Assembly (NCBI GenBank): GCA_017993835.1
Contig: JAGOLX010000022.1
Coordinates: forward strand, 1 to 64,000
DNA from: Phycisphaerae bacterium
GTDB taxonomy: Bacteria; Planctomycetota; Phycisphaerae; Sedimentisphaerales; Anaerobacaceae
DNA length: 64,000 bases
Direction: 5' to 3'
The translations under genes and the position numbers were made by a program. Below are positions 1-8,430 of the stretch, piece by piece. The notes beneath the pieces were generated by a model. That model was given only the letters and a program-made list of their open reading frames with translations. It searched no databases and had not been told where the DNA came from. Position 1 is the first letter of the stretch, and every line of letters starts with the position of its first letter.

Positions 1-659
1 GTCCAGAAGTTCGGATTGAAGTGGACGTTCTCGACGCGCCCGATGTCCGTGCACTGGTCGATGAACACGCCGATCTTCAATGGGCAGGCGAAGACGTTAC
101 GGATCAGGTGCAGCTCGTTCCAGCAGGTGCCGAAGTCGAGGGCCTGGTAGGGATTTGTGATCGTGATGTCGAGGACCTGGCACAACTCGCCGTCGCCGCG
201 AATGGTCCAGGGATAGGCGACGACCTCGGGCAGGGTCTGCTCGGGGTAGTGGATGACGAGGTTTCGGATCACCGCGTTGGGCTTGAGCGTCACGAGGGGC
301 TGGCCGTCGGCGCTGCCCTTGCCGCCGTAGGCGAGAAGGACCGTGCCGATGGGGTGCTCGGAGTGTGGGACGCCGCCGGAAGAGCCGCAGAGCGTCACGC
401 CGGGCGGGACGACGAGCGAGCCATCGAGTCGATACTGGCCTGCGGGCAGGTAGCAGACGGGACCAGACTTCTCCGCAGCGTTCAACGCGCGCTGGATCGC
501 CTGCGTATCGTCGGTTTGGCCGTCGCCGGTCGCGCCGTGGTCCTTGGCATTGACCATCGTTCCCGCGGGGCTCGTCGCAGGCTGGGGCGTCTGGCCCATC
601 GCGACGGAGCAGACCAGCGTCATCAATACAGCGATCGTCTTCATCATCCTGCGGTCCAT
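1..659 (-). CDS. Secreted pectate-lyase-fold (right-handed beta-helix) protein, 3' end outside the window
   Basis: The first 219 codons are visible and the frame stays open to the window edge. Residues 1-22 form a signal peptide (hydrophobic stretch ending CSVAMGQ). Residues 40-56 read DHGATGDGQTDDTQAIQ, the N-terminal hallmark of Pectate_lyase_3 / GH28- and GH55-like beta-helix proteins, followed by a run of short hydrophobic turns (VVPPGVTL, VIRNLVI, LHLIRNVF) typical of helix coils. The ATG at 659 is chosen because AAGGAG lies about 6 bases upstream. The role is probably exported binding or cleavage of a polysaccharide. The catalytic part would lie beyond the window, so the substrate cannot be named. 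Confidence 0.8.
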   Translation of the reverse strand, partial: MDRRMMKTIAVLMTLVCSVAMGQTPQPATSPAGTMVNAKDHGATGDGQTDDTQAIQRALNAAEKSGPVCYLPAGQYRLDGSLVVPPGVTLCGSSGGVPHSEHPIGTVLLAYGGKGSADGQPLVTLKPNAVIRNLVIHYPEQTLPEVVAYPWTIRGDGELCQVLDITITNPYQALDFGTCWNELHLIRNVFACPLKIGVFIDQCTDIGRVENVHFNPNFW

Positions 660-735
660 GGCAGCTCCTTTCCATCTACTCCCGGCCGGCGGCCGAGTGA
701 TACGAATTTGGAGTACTTCGCGCGCGTCGAGACTT

Positions 736-835
736 GTCATCCTGAGGCAACGCCGAAGGATCTGGGCATCGGACGAGAGGGTTCTCTCGGTCGCAGGCCA
801 GATCCTTCACTCCGCTGCGCTTCGTTCAGGATGAC
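736..835. repeat. REP-like inverted repeat
   Basis: The arms GTCATCCTGAG...CGAAGGATCTGG and CCAGATCCTTC...CAGGATGACA face each other across about 100 bases, with a variable middle. It lies in the 403-base gap (660-1062) between the pectate-lyase-like gene and atpD. I see no gene in this gap; it holds only this repeat, the one at 940-1000 and unassigned sequence. Confidence 0.7.
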
Positions 836-939
836 ACAACTCACGCGAGCATGAATCCGTATGATAACCTTTGCCGCTCAGAGTATGCAGGCTCGCGGCA
901 CGGATGACAAGAAAGAAGTGATACGACTCGTTTCCGGCT

Positions 940-1000
940 GTCGTAGCACGGGCATCTTGCCCGTGGTCAGGGATCATGGGCGGGACGCCCATGCTACGAC
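940..1000. repeat. Compound palindrome with two internal hairpins
   Basis: Outer 9-base arms GTCGTAGCA (940-948) and TGCTACGAC (992-1000) enclose two perfect hairpins: CGGGCA-tct-TGCCCG (949-963) and CATGGGCG-gga-CGCCCATG (975-993). Read through, it gives the peptide-like string MGVPPM...HGQDARAT that I know as a recurrent spurious ORF in planctomycete and verrucomicrobial genomes. I therefore read it as a dispersed non-coding repeat. Confidence 0.7.
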
Positions 1001-1062
1001 AATACACAACGGCGTCACGATGAACACGAGCGACGCGCGACGCGGAAATGGCGGCCGAGCCG

Positions 1063-1680
1063 TCATTTCCGGATGATGTCCGTGATCTTCATCAGGCGGG
1101 TGATGCTGTCGCGTTCGGCCTCGCCCAGCTTGTCGTTGATGAACTTGATCGTCTCGATGATGTCGGGAATGACGACGTGCTCCAGGACGTTCACCCGCCG
1201 GCGGGTCATCTGCAACTCGACCGCCAGCAGGCGGGCCTGCTTTTCCTTCTGGGCCAGCTCGACGAGGCTGTCGATGGCCTTTTCCAGCGACTGGAGGGCG
1301 ACGTCGAGCTCGCCGGAGGTGGAGCCGTAGCCGTAGCAGAGGATGTCGCCTTCGATGTCCTTGGTGAGACGCGGGACCTTGACGTTCATGACCGAGGCGA
1401 ACTCGATGGCCATCTTGAACCGCTTCGTCGGGATCGCCATCGCGGCCTTGACGTCCTCGGGCTCCATCGTTGCGCGGGCGAGCATGAAACGCCGAAAGGT
1501 CAGGAGCAGCGCCTGCTCGACCTTCTGTCGCAGCGGCTGGATGTCCCTCGCGATCTGGATCAACTGGCGGGAGATCTCGTCGCGTTTCTCACTGAGCAGT
1601 CGGTGTCCCCGCTTCGCGAGCGAGATCCGCTTGCGAAGCCGCAGGAGCTCCATTCGGGTGGCGTTTACGTTGGCGAGCAC
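1063..1680 (-). CDS. atpD: V-type ATP synthase subunit D (central stalk)
   Basis: A 205-residue protein matching the ATP-synt_D family: the N-terminus NATRMELLRLRKRISLA and the following RGHRLLSEKRDE are the family's signature long helix, and the C-terminal half is a second long helix, as expected of the rotating shaft in the A3B3 head. The start is GTG at 1680 with GAGG 5-6 bases upstream. It is the last gene of the operon. It is separated from atpB by 555 bases that hold an IVS-like insertion, although subunits B and D are normally adjacent. No terminator is evident downstream. Confidence 0.95.
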   Translation of the reverse strand: MLANVNATRMELLRLRKRISLAKRGHRLLSEKRDEISRQLIQIARDIQPLRQKVEQALLLTFRRFMLARATMEPEDVKAAMAIPTKRFKMAIEFASVMNVKVPRLTKDIEGDILCYGYGSTSGELDVALQSLEKAIDSLVELAQKEKQARLLAVELQMTRRRVNVLEHVVIPDIIETIKFINDKLGEAERDSITRLMKITDIIRK

Positions 1681-1697
1681 GGTGGAACCTCGTTGAT

Positions 1698-2225
1698 GCG
1701 TAGAAGCGTAGATGCGTAGATGCGTTGGCTTCGTTTGTCCATAGCTCTACTTGCCTGCCTGATCGCTTCTGTTCGTCTTCATGTACTTGATCAGATTCAA
1801 TGTCTTGCGACGAAGGGCCTCCACCTCTTCCAGCAGAGGCGTCCCTTTGAGAAACCCGAGCCTGTTCGCGATAACCACCTGCGTTTCCAGCTCCGATAGA
1901 GAGCCAAGGGACACACGGAGGAATTGCGTGTATGCCCGTCTGGACGCCCGCGCGGCGCCCTAGGCAATATTGCTCGGATAAGATACCGCCGCCCTTCTCA
2001 TCTGTGATTTCAGTCCATACTCTTCGTCTTTCGGAAACACCTGAGTCGCCTGATAGATGCGTACAACGAGCTCAATGCCCTGTTTCCAAATCTCCAGGTC
2101 CTTATGCGTATTGCCCATAACCGTTCTCCTCTCCAATCTCGAAACTCGCACTGTTGTGAGCCTTCGCATCCACACATCTACGTTTCAACGCGGTCACACT
2201 TCTTCACGCATCTACGCTTCTACGC
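1698..2225 (-). mobile_element. IVS-like element: perfect 20-bp inverted repeats around a four-helix-bundle gene
   Basis: GCGTAGAAGCGTAGATGCGT at 1698-1717 recurs as its exact reverse complement at 2206-2225. The two arms flank the four-helix-bundle pseudogene, with the outer arm 10 bases after the atpB stop and the inner arm 17 bases before the atpD start. In the operon mRNA they would pair into a 20-bp stem with a loop of about 490 bases. The same layout (long stem, S23-type gene in the loop) is known for intervening sequences in 23S rRNA, where RNase III trims the stem. Arms contain the subrepeat GCGTAGA; degenerate copies lie nearby (1717-1723 and 2175-2190). Mobility is inferred; no target-site duplication was identified. 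Confidence 0.65.
1747..2118 (-). pseudogene. Four-helix-bundle (S23/IVS-type) protein with an in-frame amber stop
   Basis: The ATG at 2118 (GGAGAGGAG upstream) opens 52 codons beginning MGNTHKDLEIWKQGIEL. A TAG at 1962-1960 follows, and the same frame continues for 70 codons (GAARASRRAYTQFLRVSLGS through LNLIKYMKTNRSD) to TAG at 1749-1747. Joined, the 123 residues match the size and order of TIGR02436-type four-helix proteins: DLEIWK, Y(P)SNIA-E-G, SLGSLSELETQ. The stop sits exactly where the family's conserved Glu of NIAEG should be, so one GAG to TAG change explains it. Most likely an inactivated passenger gene, or expressed as a 52-residue fragment. TAG is a normal stop here (atpB ends with it), so recoding is unlikely. 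Confidence 0.8.
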
Positions 2226-2235
2226 TCAAACGCTT

Positions 2236-3624
2236 CTACTTCTTCCTGAACTGCGGCATGTACTTCTCGATGAGCTTGATGTCGATTCGCTTGAGCTCAT
2301 TGTTCTCGAACATGCTCAGCAGTTCCCAGCCGAGATCGAGGGTCTGGAAGACCGTGCGGTTCTCACGGTAATCCTGGCCGATGTACTTGGCCTCGAAGCG
2401 GTTGGCGAAGGTCATGTACTTGCGGTCCTCGTCGGAGAGGGCGGCCTCGCCCATGATGGTCGCGAGTTCCTGCATTTCCTTGCCGCGAGCGTAGGCAGCG
2501 TAAAGCTGATTGTAGAGGTCCGCGTGGTCCTCGCGGGTCTTGTTGCGGCCGATGCCCTTGTCCTTCAGACGCGACAGGCTGGGCAGCACGTCCACCGGGG
2601 GCTTGACGCCCTGCCGCTGGAGGGAACGCGACAGGATGATCTGGCCTTCGGTGATGTAGCCGGTCAGGTCGGGCACCGGGTGCGTCTTGTCGTCTTCGGG
2701 CATCGTGAGGACGGGCACCATGGTGATGGAACCCTTCTTGCCCTTGATGCGTCCGGCCCGCTCGTAGAGGGTCGCGAGGTCCGTGTAGAGGTAGCCGGGA
2801 TAGCCGCGACGGCCGGGCACTTCCTTGCGGGCGGCACTGATCTCGCGGAGGGCTTCGCAGTAGTTCGTCATGTCGTTCAGGATGACGAGGACGTGCATGT
2901 TGCACTCGTAGGCCAGGTACTCCGCGGCGGTCAGCGCGAACCGCGGCGTCGCGATTCGCTCGATGGCCGGGTCATTGGCCAGGTTGATGAACATGACCGC
3001 TCGCTCGATGGCGCCGGTGTTGTGCAGGTCGTCGATGAAGAACTGGGCGGCCTCGAACGTGATGCCCATCGCAGCGAAGACCACGGCGAAGGCCTCGCCC
3101 TTGCCGAGCACGGTCGCCTGGCGGGCGAGCTGGGCGGTCAGGTCGTCGTGGGGAAGACCCGAACCCGAGAAGATCGGCAGCTTCTGGCCGCGGACGAGCG
3201 GGTTCAGGCCGTCGATGGTCGAGATGCCCGTCTGGATGAACTCGTTCGGGTAGTCGCGGGCGAACGGGTTGATCGGGGCGCCGTTGATGTCCCGGCGCTC
3301 GTGCGGGATGATCGCGGGACCGCCGTCCTTCGGGACGCCCAGGCCGCTGAAGACGCGTCCGAGCAGGTCCGGCGAAACGCCCAGCTCCAGCGGGCGGGCC
3401 AGGAAGCGGACGGTGCTGCGCGCGGTGTCGATGCCGCTGGTGCCTTCGAAGACCTGGAGAAGGACCTTGTCGTTCTCGACCTGGAGGATCTGGCCGCGAC
3501 GCACGGAACCGTCCGCCAGCTCGATGTCGACGATGTGGCCGTACTTGGCCTCGTCCACGCTCTCGACGAGCATGAGCGGGCCCTGGATGTTCGCTACGGT
3601 CTGGTACTCTTTCACGGATAGCAT
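2236..3624 (-). CDS. atpB: V-type ATP synthase subunit B (non-catalytic)
   Basis: 462 residues, normal for the family. The N-terminal beta-barrel ([17 protein letters not shown]) is followed by the nucleotide-fold core. The P-loop position reads [10 protein letters not shown], the degenerate form that marks non-catalytic B rather than catalytic [21 protein letters not shown] and the C-terminal LIEKYMPQF are also characteristic. It alternates with subunit A in the hexameric head. ATG at 3624 has GGAG 6 bases upstream; the gap to atpA is 36 bases, so the two are co-transcribed. Confidence 0.96.
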   Translation of the reverse strand: MLSVKEYQTVANIQGPLMLVESVDEAKYGHIVDIELADGSVRRGQILQVENDKVLLQVFEGTSGIDTARSTVRFLARPLELGVSPDLLGRVFSGLGVPKDGGPAIIPHERRDINGAPINPFARDYPNEFIQTGISTIDGLNPLVRGQKLPIFSGSGLPHDDLTAQLARQATVLGKGEAFAVVFAAMGITFEAAQFFIDDLHNTGAIERAVMFINLANDPAIERIATPRFALTAAEYLAYECNMHVLVILNDMTNYCEALREISAARKEVPGRRGYPGYLYTDLATLYERAGRIKGKKGSITMVPVLTMPEDDKTHPVPDLTGYITEGQIILSRSLQRQGVKPPVDVLPSLSRLKDKGIGRNKTREDHADLYNQLYAAYARGKEMQELATIMGEAALSDEDRKYMTFANRFEAKYIGQDYRENRTVFQTLDLGWELLSMFENNELKRIDIKLIEKYMPQFRKK

Positions 3625-3660
3625 GTCACACTCCTGCGTCCTTCGCGACGCGTTGGTTGG

Positions 3661-5442
3661 CTACTTCGCGGCCACGGCCCCTTCGAGCTGTCGGATCTGG
3701 TCGTCGATCTTCGTGCGGATCTGGCGGATCTTCTCGATCTCCGCCTGCGGGATGTACTTGGCGCGGGCGATGTCCTCGCGGACGCTCATCCGGGCGATCT
3801 CGGCGGTCTCGACGCCGGCCTCGATCGCGGCCAGTCCCGCATGGTGGAAGTGCAGCACGGTCTTGAGCATTTCGTACTGCTTCTCCAGCGAGGTGTACGT
3901 GTCCACCGCGTGGAACGCGTTCTGGTGCAGGTAGTCCTCGCGGATGGACCGCGACGTCTCCATCGCCAGCCGATCCCTCGGCGACAGTGCCTCGGCGCCG
4001 ACGAGCCGGACGATTTCCCGAAGCTCTGCCTCCTGCTCCAGCAGGCTCATCGCCTCCTTGGTCATCCGCTCCATCTCGTCGCCCATGTCCTTGTTCTCGA
4101 ACGCCCCCGGCAGATACTGGCCGTAGAACGAGTAGCTGGTCAGCCAGTCGATGGCGGGGAAGTGACGCTGATAGGCCAGCTCGCCTTTGAGGGACCAGAA
4201 GACCTTGACGACGTGGAGGGTCGCCTGGACGACGGGGTCGGAGAGGTCGCCGCCCGGCGGGCTGACAGCTCCGATGACGGACAGGCCACCCTCGCGGTCG
4301 GGCGAACCCTGGCACTTGACGCGGCCCGCCCGCTCGTAGAACGCAGCGATGCGGGCGGCCAAATAGGCCGGATACCCTTCCTCAGCGGGCATCTCCTCCA
4401 GACGGGTCGAAATCTCGCGCATCGCTTCCGCCCATCGGCTCGTGCTGTCGGCCATCAGGGCGACGGTGTAGCCCATGTCGCGGAAGTACTCGGCGATCGT
4501 GATCCCGGTGTACACCGACGCTTCGCGAGCGGCCACCGGCATGTTCGACGTGTTGGCTATCAGCACCGACCGACGCATGAGGGGTTCGCCGCTGCGAGGG
4601 TCCTTCAGCTCGGGGAACTCGGTGAGCACGTCGGTCATCTCGTTGCCGCGTTCGCCGCAGCCGACGTAGACGACGATGTCGGCATCGACCCACTTGGCGA
4701 GCTGGTGCTGCACGACGGTCTTGCCCGTTCCGAACGGCCCGGGCACGCAGGCGGTGCCGCCCTTGGTGATCGGGAAGAAGGTGTCGATGACGCGCTGCCC
4801 GCTGACCAGGACGTTCGTCGGCGCCAGCCGCTTGCTCAGCGCCCGGGGAATCCGCACGGGCCACTTCTGCATGAGCGTCAGCGCGTGCTCGGTCCCATCG
4901 GCGCCGACGCAGACCGCGACGGTCTGCTCGACCGTGTACTCGCCCTGCGAGATGCTCTTGATCGTGCCGCTGATGCCCGGCGGGACCATGATCTTGTGCA
5001 GCACGAGCGAGGTCTCTTTCACCTCGCCGATGATGTCGCCGGCCCCGACCTTGGCGCCCTTGGCAATGGTCGGCTTGAAGGACCATTTCTTCTCGCGGGA
5101 CAGGCCGGGCATCGCGCTGCCACGGCTCATGAAGTCGCCCTCGAGCTTCACGAGCGCATCGAGCGGCCTTTGGATGCCGTCGTAGATGCTCTCGATCAGA
5201 CCGGGCCCGAGCTCGACGCTCAACGGTGCCTCGGTGTCCAGCACCGGCTCGCCCGGCCCGATACCCGTGGTCTCCTCGTAGACCTGGATCGACGCCCGGT
5301 CGCCGCGGAACTCCACGATCTCGCCGATCAGGTTCAGCGACCCGACGCGAACCACGTCGTACATCCGCGCCCCCGCCATCCCCTCCGCAACCACCACGGG
5401 TCCGGCGACCTTCATTACACGACCTTGTCTTTTCTCTGTCAT
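3661..5442 (-). CDS. atpA: V-type ATP synthase subunit A (catalytic)
   Basis: Catalytic head subunit, 593 residues from the ATG at 5442 (AAAGG upstream; a GTG two codons earlier is possible). Counting from that GTG, Walker A GPFGTGKT lies near residues 237-244, the catalytic-Glu loop GERGNE near 265-270 and ADSTSRWAEA near 333-342. The long non-homologous region between barrel and P-loop (about 110-190) separates A from F-type beta. ATP hydrolysis or synthesis here drives the D/F shaft. It is preceded by a 375-base gap holding a palindromic element, where the operon is otherwise tightly packed. Confidence 0.97.
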   Translation of the reverse strand: MTEKRQGRVMKVAGPVVVAEGMAGARMYDVVRVGSLNLIGEIVEFRGDRASIQVYEETTGIGPGEPVLDTEAPLSVELGPGLIESIYDGIQRPLDALVKLEGDFMSRGSAMPGLSREKKWSFKPTIAKGAKVGAGDIIGEVKETSLVLHKIMVPPGISGTIKSISQGEYTVEQTVAVCVGADGTEHALTLMQKWPVRIPRALSKRLAPTNVLVSGQRVIDTFFPITKGGTACVPGPFGTGKTVVQHQLAKWVDADIVVYVGCGERGNEMTDVLTEFPELKDPRSGEPLMRRSVLIANTSNMPVAAREASVYTGITIAEYFRDMGYTVALMADSTSRWAEAMREISTRLEEMPAEEGYPAYLAARIAAFYERAGRVKCQGSPDREGGLSVIGAVSPPGGDLSDPVVQATLHVVKVFWSLKGELAYQRHFPAIDWLTSYSFYGQYLPGAFENKDMGDEMERMTKEAMSLLEQEAELREIVRLVGAEALSPRDRLAMETSRSIREDYLHQNAFHAVDTYTSLEKQYEMLKTVLHFHHAGLAAIEAGVETAEIARMSVREDIARAKYIPQAEIEKIRQIRTKIDDQIRQLEGAVAAK

Positions 5443-5480
5443 TGTCACAACCTTTTCTCGTCAATTCAGGGCGGGCGTTC

Positions 5481-5752
5481 TCTGGGGGCTCTGCCCCCAG
5501 TCCCCCGGCATTTGCCGCTTTGGGCCAATAGCATGAGAAGACGGATTCAACCGCCTCCTGCAGCCAGCATCACCTCTCGTTAGCATAGACGTGCTGCCGT
5601 GGAGGATAGGGCTCTGCTGGCAAGCAACTTGAGCGCCGCGGCAGTCCAGTGGCATGGGCGACACCGGCATCGCGGCGGTATCGCCTTGCTCCAGGTTCAT
5701 GCTGCTGGTGAAAAGCGGAAAATGCCAGGGGTCCGGGGACAGCGTCCCCGGT
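5481..5752. repeat. 272-base element with 40-base inverted ends, each a hairpin
   Basis: The left end (5481-5520) and the reverse complement of the right end (5713-5752) agree at 31 of 40 positions. Each end folds on itself: GGGGGctctgCCCCC on the left, GGGGAcagcgTCCCC on the right. The outermost pair of the two stems differs in a compensating way (G-C versus A-T), so the hairpin itself seems to be maintained. The element fills most of the 375 bases between atpF and atpA. The frame crossing it on the minus strand looks non-coding. Inferred to be a MITE/REP-type repeat; it may also affect read-through. Confidence 0.65.
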
Positions 5753-5817
5753 CGCACGGCATCGTGCTTTCTCAGCAGTACAGAGCGATCTGGCGTATTT
5801 CTATGCATTGTCATTTC

Positions 5818-6141
5818 TCACGCGCCACGCAAGATATCGATCCCGGTCGCCAGCTTCAGGACCCTGCCGAGGGCCTCGCTGGCGAAACCTCCGGATTCCT
5901 GCGTAAAGGGCACGACGACCACGCAGGGCGTCGCCTTGGCCTCGGTGGCCGCGAGGACCTCGTCGGCCGTCGCAGCAATCGTCTCGGCCACCACGAGCAA
6001 CGCGTAGCCGCCGTCGACGATCTGCTCGGCGGCCTTCACGACCTGCTCGCGATCCTGCCCCACGGCGTACGTATCCACCCCCAACGCCGAGAACGGCATC
6101 ACGAAATCCGCGTCACCCAAAACTGCGACTTTGCCTTCCAT
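5818..6141 (-). CDS. atpF: V-type ATP synthase subunit F
   Basis: 107 residues with the ATP-synt_F fold: an N-terminal strand and loop (GKVAVLGDADFVMPFSALG), a middle YALLVVAE strand, and a C-terminal GRVLKLATGID helix. Together with D it forms the central rotor and often regulates ATPase activity. ATG at 6141 has AAGG about 9 bases upstream. It lies 37 bases after atpC. The next gene, atpA, follows only after the 375-base palindrome-containing gap. Confidence 0.92.
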   Translation of the reverse strand: MEGKVAVLGDADFVMPFSALGVDTYAVGQDREQVVKAAEQIVDGGYALLVVAETIAATADEVLAATEAKATPCVVVVPFTQESGGFASEALGRVLKLATGIDILRGA

Positions 6142-6167
6142 CGTTTCATACCTTGTGATGCGTGAAG

Positions 6168-6183
6168 CGTGAAGTGCTTCACG
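6168..6183. repeat. 16-bp perfect palindrome over the atpC stop
   Basis: CGTGAAGTGCTTCACG is fully self-complementary and covers the atpC stop codon (6179-6181). It sits beside GATGCGTGAAG, reminiscent of the GCGTAGA units around the IVS-like element. It could be a small processing hairpin between atpC and atpF, or chance. Confidence 0.4.
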
Positions 6184-7225
6184 AGAGACGATCCAGTATC
6201 AATTTCGTATCCAGCGCATTGCGTTTGGCGGTCAGGATCAGGCGGACCGTCCGAATCTCGTGCTCCTTGGCCAGGAAGAACGCGACCACCGGCTGCGGGC
6301 CGGAGGCGATCTGCGTCGTCTGCTTCAGGTAGCCCGTCAGATAGTCATCGCACTGCTGCTCGGCCTTGAGGAACGAGCCGTTCGCTGCGACGTAGGCGGC
6401 GCCGGCCTCGACGACGTGATGGTACGGCGTCGAGAAGAACAACGCCCCCAGCGCCTCGTACGGCAGGTCCAGCCCCTGACGCAGACGGTCCATCTCGACG
6501 AACCCGCCCCCCAGGAACACGTCGCGAGGATCCGCCTGGAGGAACTTCACTCGCAGCATCGTGCGGAGGTTCGTCAGGTCCGTCTGGATGCGGAACAGAT
6601 TCGTCAGGAAGACGCCGCCGTCCGCGCACCGGGCGACATCCAGCCTGTACGCCGCCTGGGCATGGTCGATCGCGTTGTCGATCTGGCGGACGTTCTTGTT
6701 CTGATAGTACGCCAGGGTCGCCTGGTCGGCGGCCGTCTGCACGTACTCCGGCAGGATCGCGAAATTCTGCTCCTCGAACGCCTGACGCAGCATCGCCGGC
6801 GGGACGTTGCCCTCGTCGCTGTAGTCTTCGCCGACAGGCTTGTCCGTGAGCACACGGCGCAGGATCAGGCGGAGGTTCGCATAGTCGTCCCGGCTGCGGA
6901 ACACCTCGGTGATCCGCTCGTCGAGCATGAGATCCTCGAACAGGCCGCGGACCGCAGTCCGACGCTGCTGGAGCATCGCCTCGATCTCGACCGCGCCCGC
7001 CCCCTGGCCTAGCGTGTACTCGCTACCGCTGAGGGAACCCGCCGCGGAGGCGAAATCCGACGCGTTCGCCATGTCCGTCAGGGTCGTCCGCGTCAGCATC
7101 TGCGTCTCCAGGGTCCGGACCTGAGCGGTCTGGAACATGTAGGCGTAGTCGTCCTCGCCCACCGGCGGGTACGTGAAGAAATCGTGAATCCCGAGGTCCA
7201 TCTTGTCCACTTGCGTCTGGGCCAT
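6179..7225 (-). CDS. atpC: V-type ATP synthase subunit C (rotor-to-ring connector)
   Basis: 348 all-helical residues of the vATP-synt_AC39 family, the funnel-shaped subunit that seats the central shaft on the K ring. The sequence begins MAQTQVDKMDLGIHDFFTYP, so it has an N-terminal extension before the first family-like segment (YAYMFQTAQVRTLE, near residue 28). Family-like features include Y/ANLRLILRR in the middle and the C-terminal EHEIRTVRLILTAKRN. It starts 6 bases after the atpE stop and ends 37 bases before atpF. No membrane segment is predicted. Confidence 0.9.
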   Translation of the reverse strand: MAQTQVDKMDLGIHDFFTYPPVGEDDYAYMFQTAQVRTLETQMLTRTTLTDMANASDFASAAGSLSGSEYTLGQGAGAVEIEAMLQQRRTAVRGLFEDLMLDERITEVFRSRDDYANLRLILRRVLTDKPVGEDYSDEGNVPPAMLRQAFEEQNFAILPEYVQTAADQATLAYYQNKNVRQIDNAIDHAQAAYRLDVARCADGGVFLTNLFRIQTDLTNLRTMLRVKFLQADPRDVFLGGGFVEMDRLRQGLDLPYEALGALFFSTPYHHVVEAGAAYVAANGSFLKAEQQCDDYLTGYLKQTTQIASGPQPVVAFFLAKEHEIRTVRLILTAKRNALDTKLILDRLS

Positions 7226-7231
7226 GTTTCG

Positions 7232-7843
7232 CTACCGGGACCGACCCGCGTCGGCGTCATTGGAAAAGAGGTCTTTGGCCACCTCGATCTCGAGGTCCTT
7301 GCGGGCCTGCTCCACGAGCACGGTCAGCGAGACGTTCGTGCGGACCCTGCCCCGCTGGAGGAGGAACCCGCCACCGAAATTGTGCTTCTCGTCGGCCAGC
7401 GTCAGCTTGCCCTTGTCCTTCAGACGCGCATTGACGTCGGCGACGAGCTTGGCGTCGATCCGGGCGTCGTTCCTGCCCGCAATCACCTTCTCGCTGCCTG
7501 TTTCGACCGCGGCCGCCATAAGCTTGGCCATCAGCTCGCGGTACTCGTTGTCCGGGAGCTTCTCGAGCTTCTGACGGGCCTGGGTGAAGACCTCGTCGAG
7601 GAGCGAAGCCTTGGCGGAGGCATACTCCTTGGCCGCTTCCATCCTCGCCACCGCCAGTCGCTGCGAGCGTTCGTCCGCCGCGGCTTTCTCGGCCAGGGTC
7701 TGGGTCTGCTGCTCGAACCGGGCAAGGTCCTCGTTGACCTTGGCCATTTCCGCAGCTTCGCGCTCCTCGGCCTGCTTCTTGATCGCCTCGGCCTGCGCCC
7801 GCGCGTCCGACAGTATCTTTTCGACTACCTGTTCTGCTTGCAT
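7232..7843 (-). CDS. atpE: V-type ATP synthase subunit E (peripheral stalk)
   Basis: 203 residues from ATG 7843 (MQAEQVVEKILSDARAQAEA). The first half is a charged, Ala/Glu/Lys-rich coiled coil and the second half a globular domain with the family's late GGGFLLQRGRVRTNVSL turn. With subunit H it makes the stator. An in-frame ATG at 7897 would overlap the end of atpK and is rejected. The Shine-Dalgarno (GGG about 9 bases upstream) is weak, so translation may depend partly on coupling to atpK. Confidence 0.92.
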   Translation of the reverse strand: MQAEQVVEKILSDARAQAEAIKKQAEEREAAEMAKVNEDLARFEQQTQTLAEKAAADERSQRLAVARMEAAKEYASAKASLLDEVFTQARQKLEKLPDNEYRELMAKLMAAAVETGSEKVIAGRNDARIDAKLVADVNARLKDKGKLTLADEKHNFGGGFLLQRGRVRTNVSLTVLVEQARKDLEIEVAKDLFSNDADAGRSR

Positions 7844-7886
7844 CTCGTATACCCTGTCACAAGGGATCGGTGTTTCTTCAGAGTTC

Positions 7887-8408
<522 letters not shown>

Positions 8409-8430
8409 CTACCTTTCTGAGAATCTGTTT

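Noticed and set aside
1960-1962. Pyrrolysine or other amber recoding in the four-helix-bundle gene
   Set aside because: The family has Glu here, a single base change explains it, and TAG is used as an ordinary stop in the same operon.
2104-5583. Long plus-strand open frames opposite atpB and atpA (505 and 580 codons)
   Set aside because: They are antisense to strongly conserved ATPase genes, have no recognisable domains and an Arg/Val/Asp/His-heavy make-up typical of GC-rich shadow frames.
5461-5814. 117-codon minus-strand frame between atpF and atpA
   Set aside because: It runs through the palindromic element and encodes strings (LSPDPWHFP-like) that I know as artefacts of such repeats; no ribosome site.
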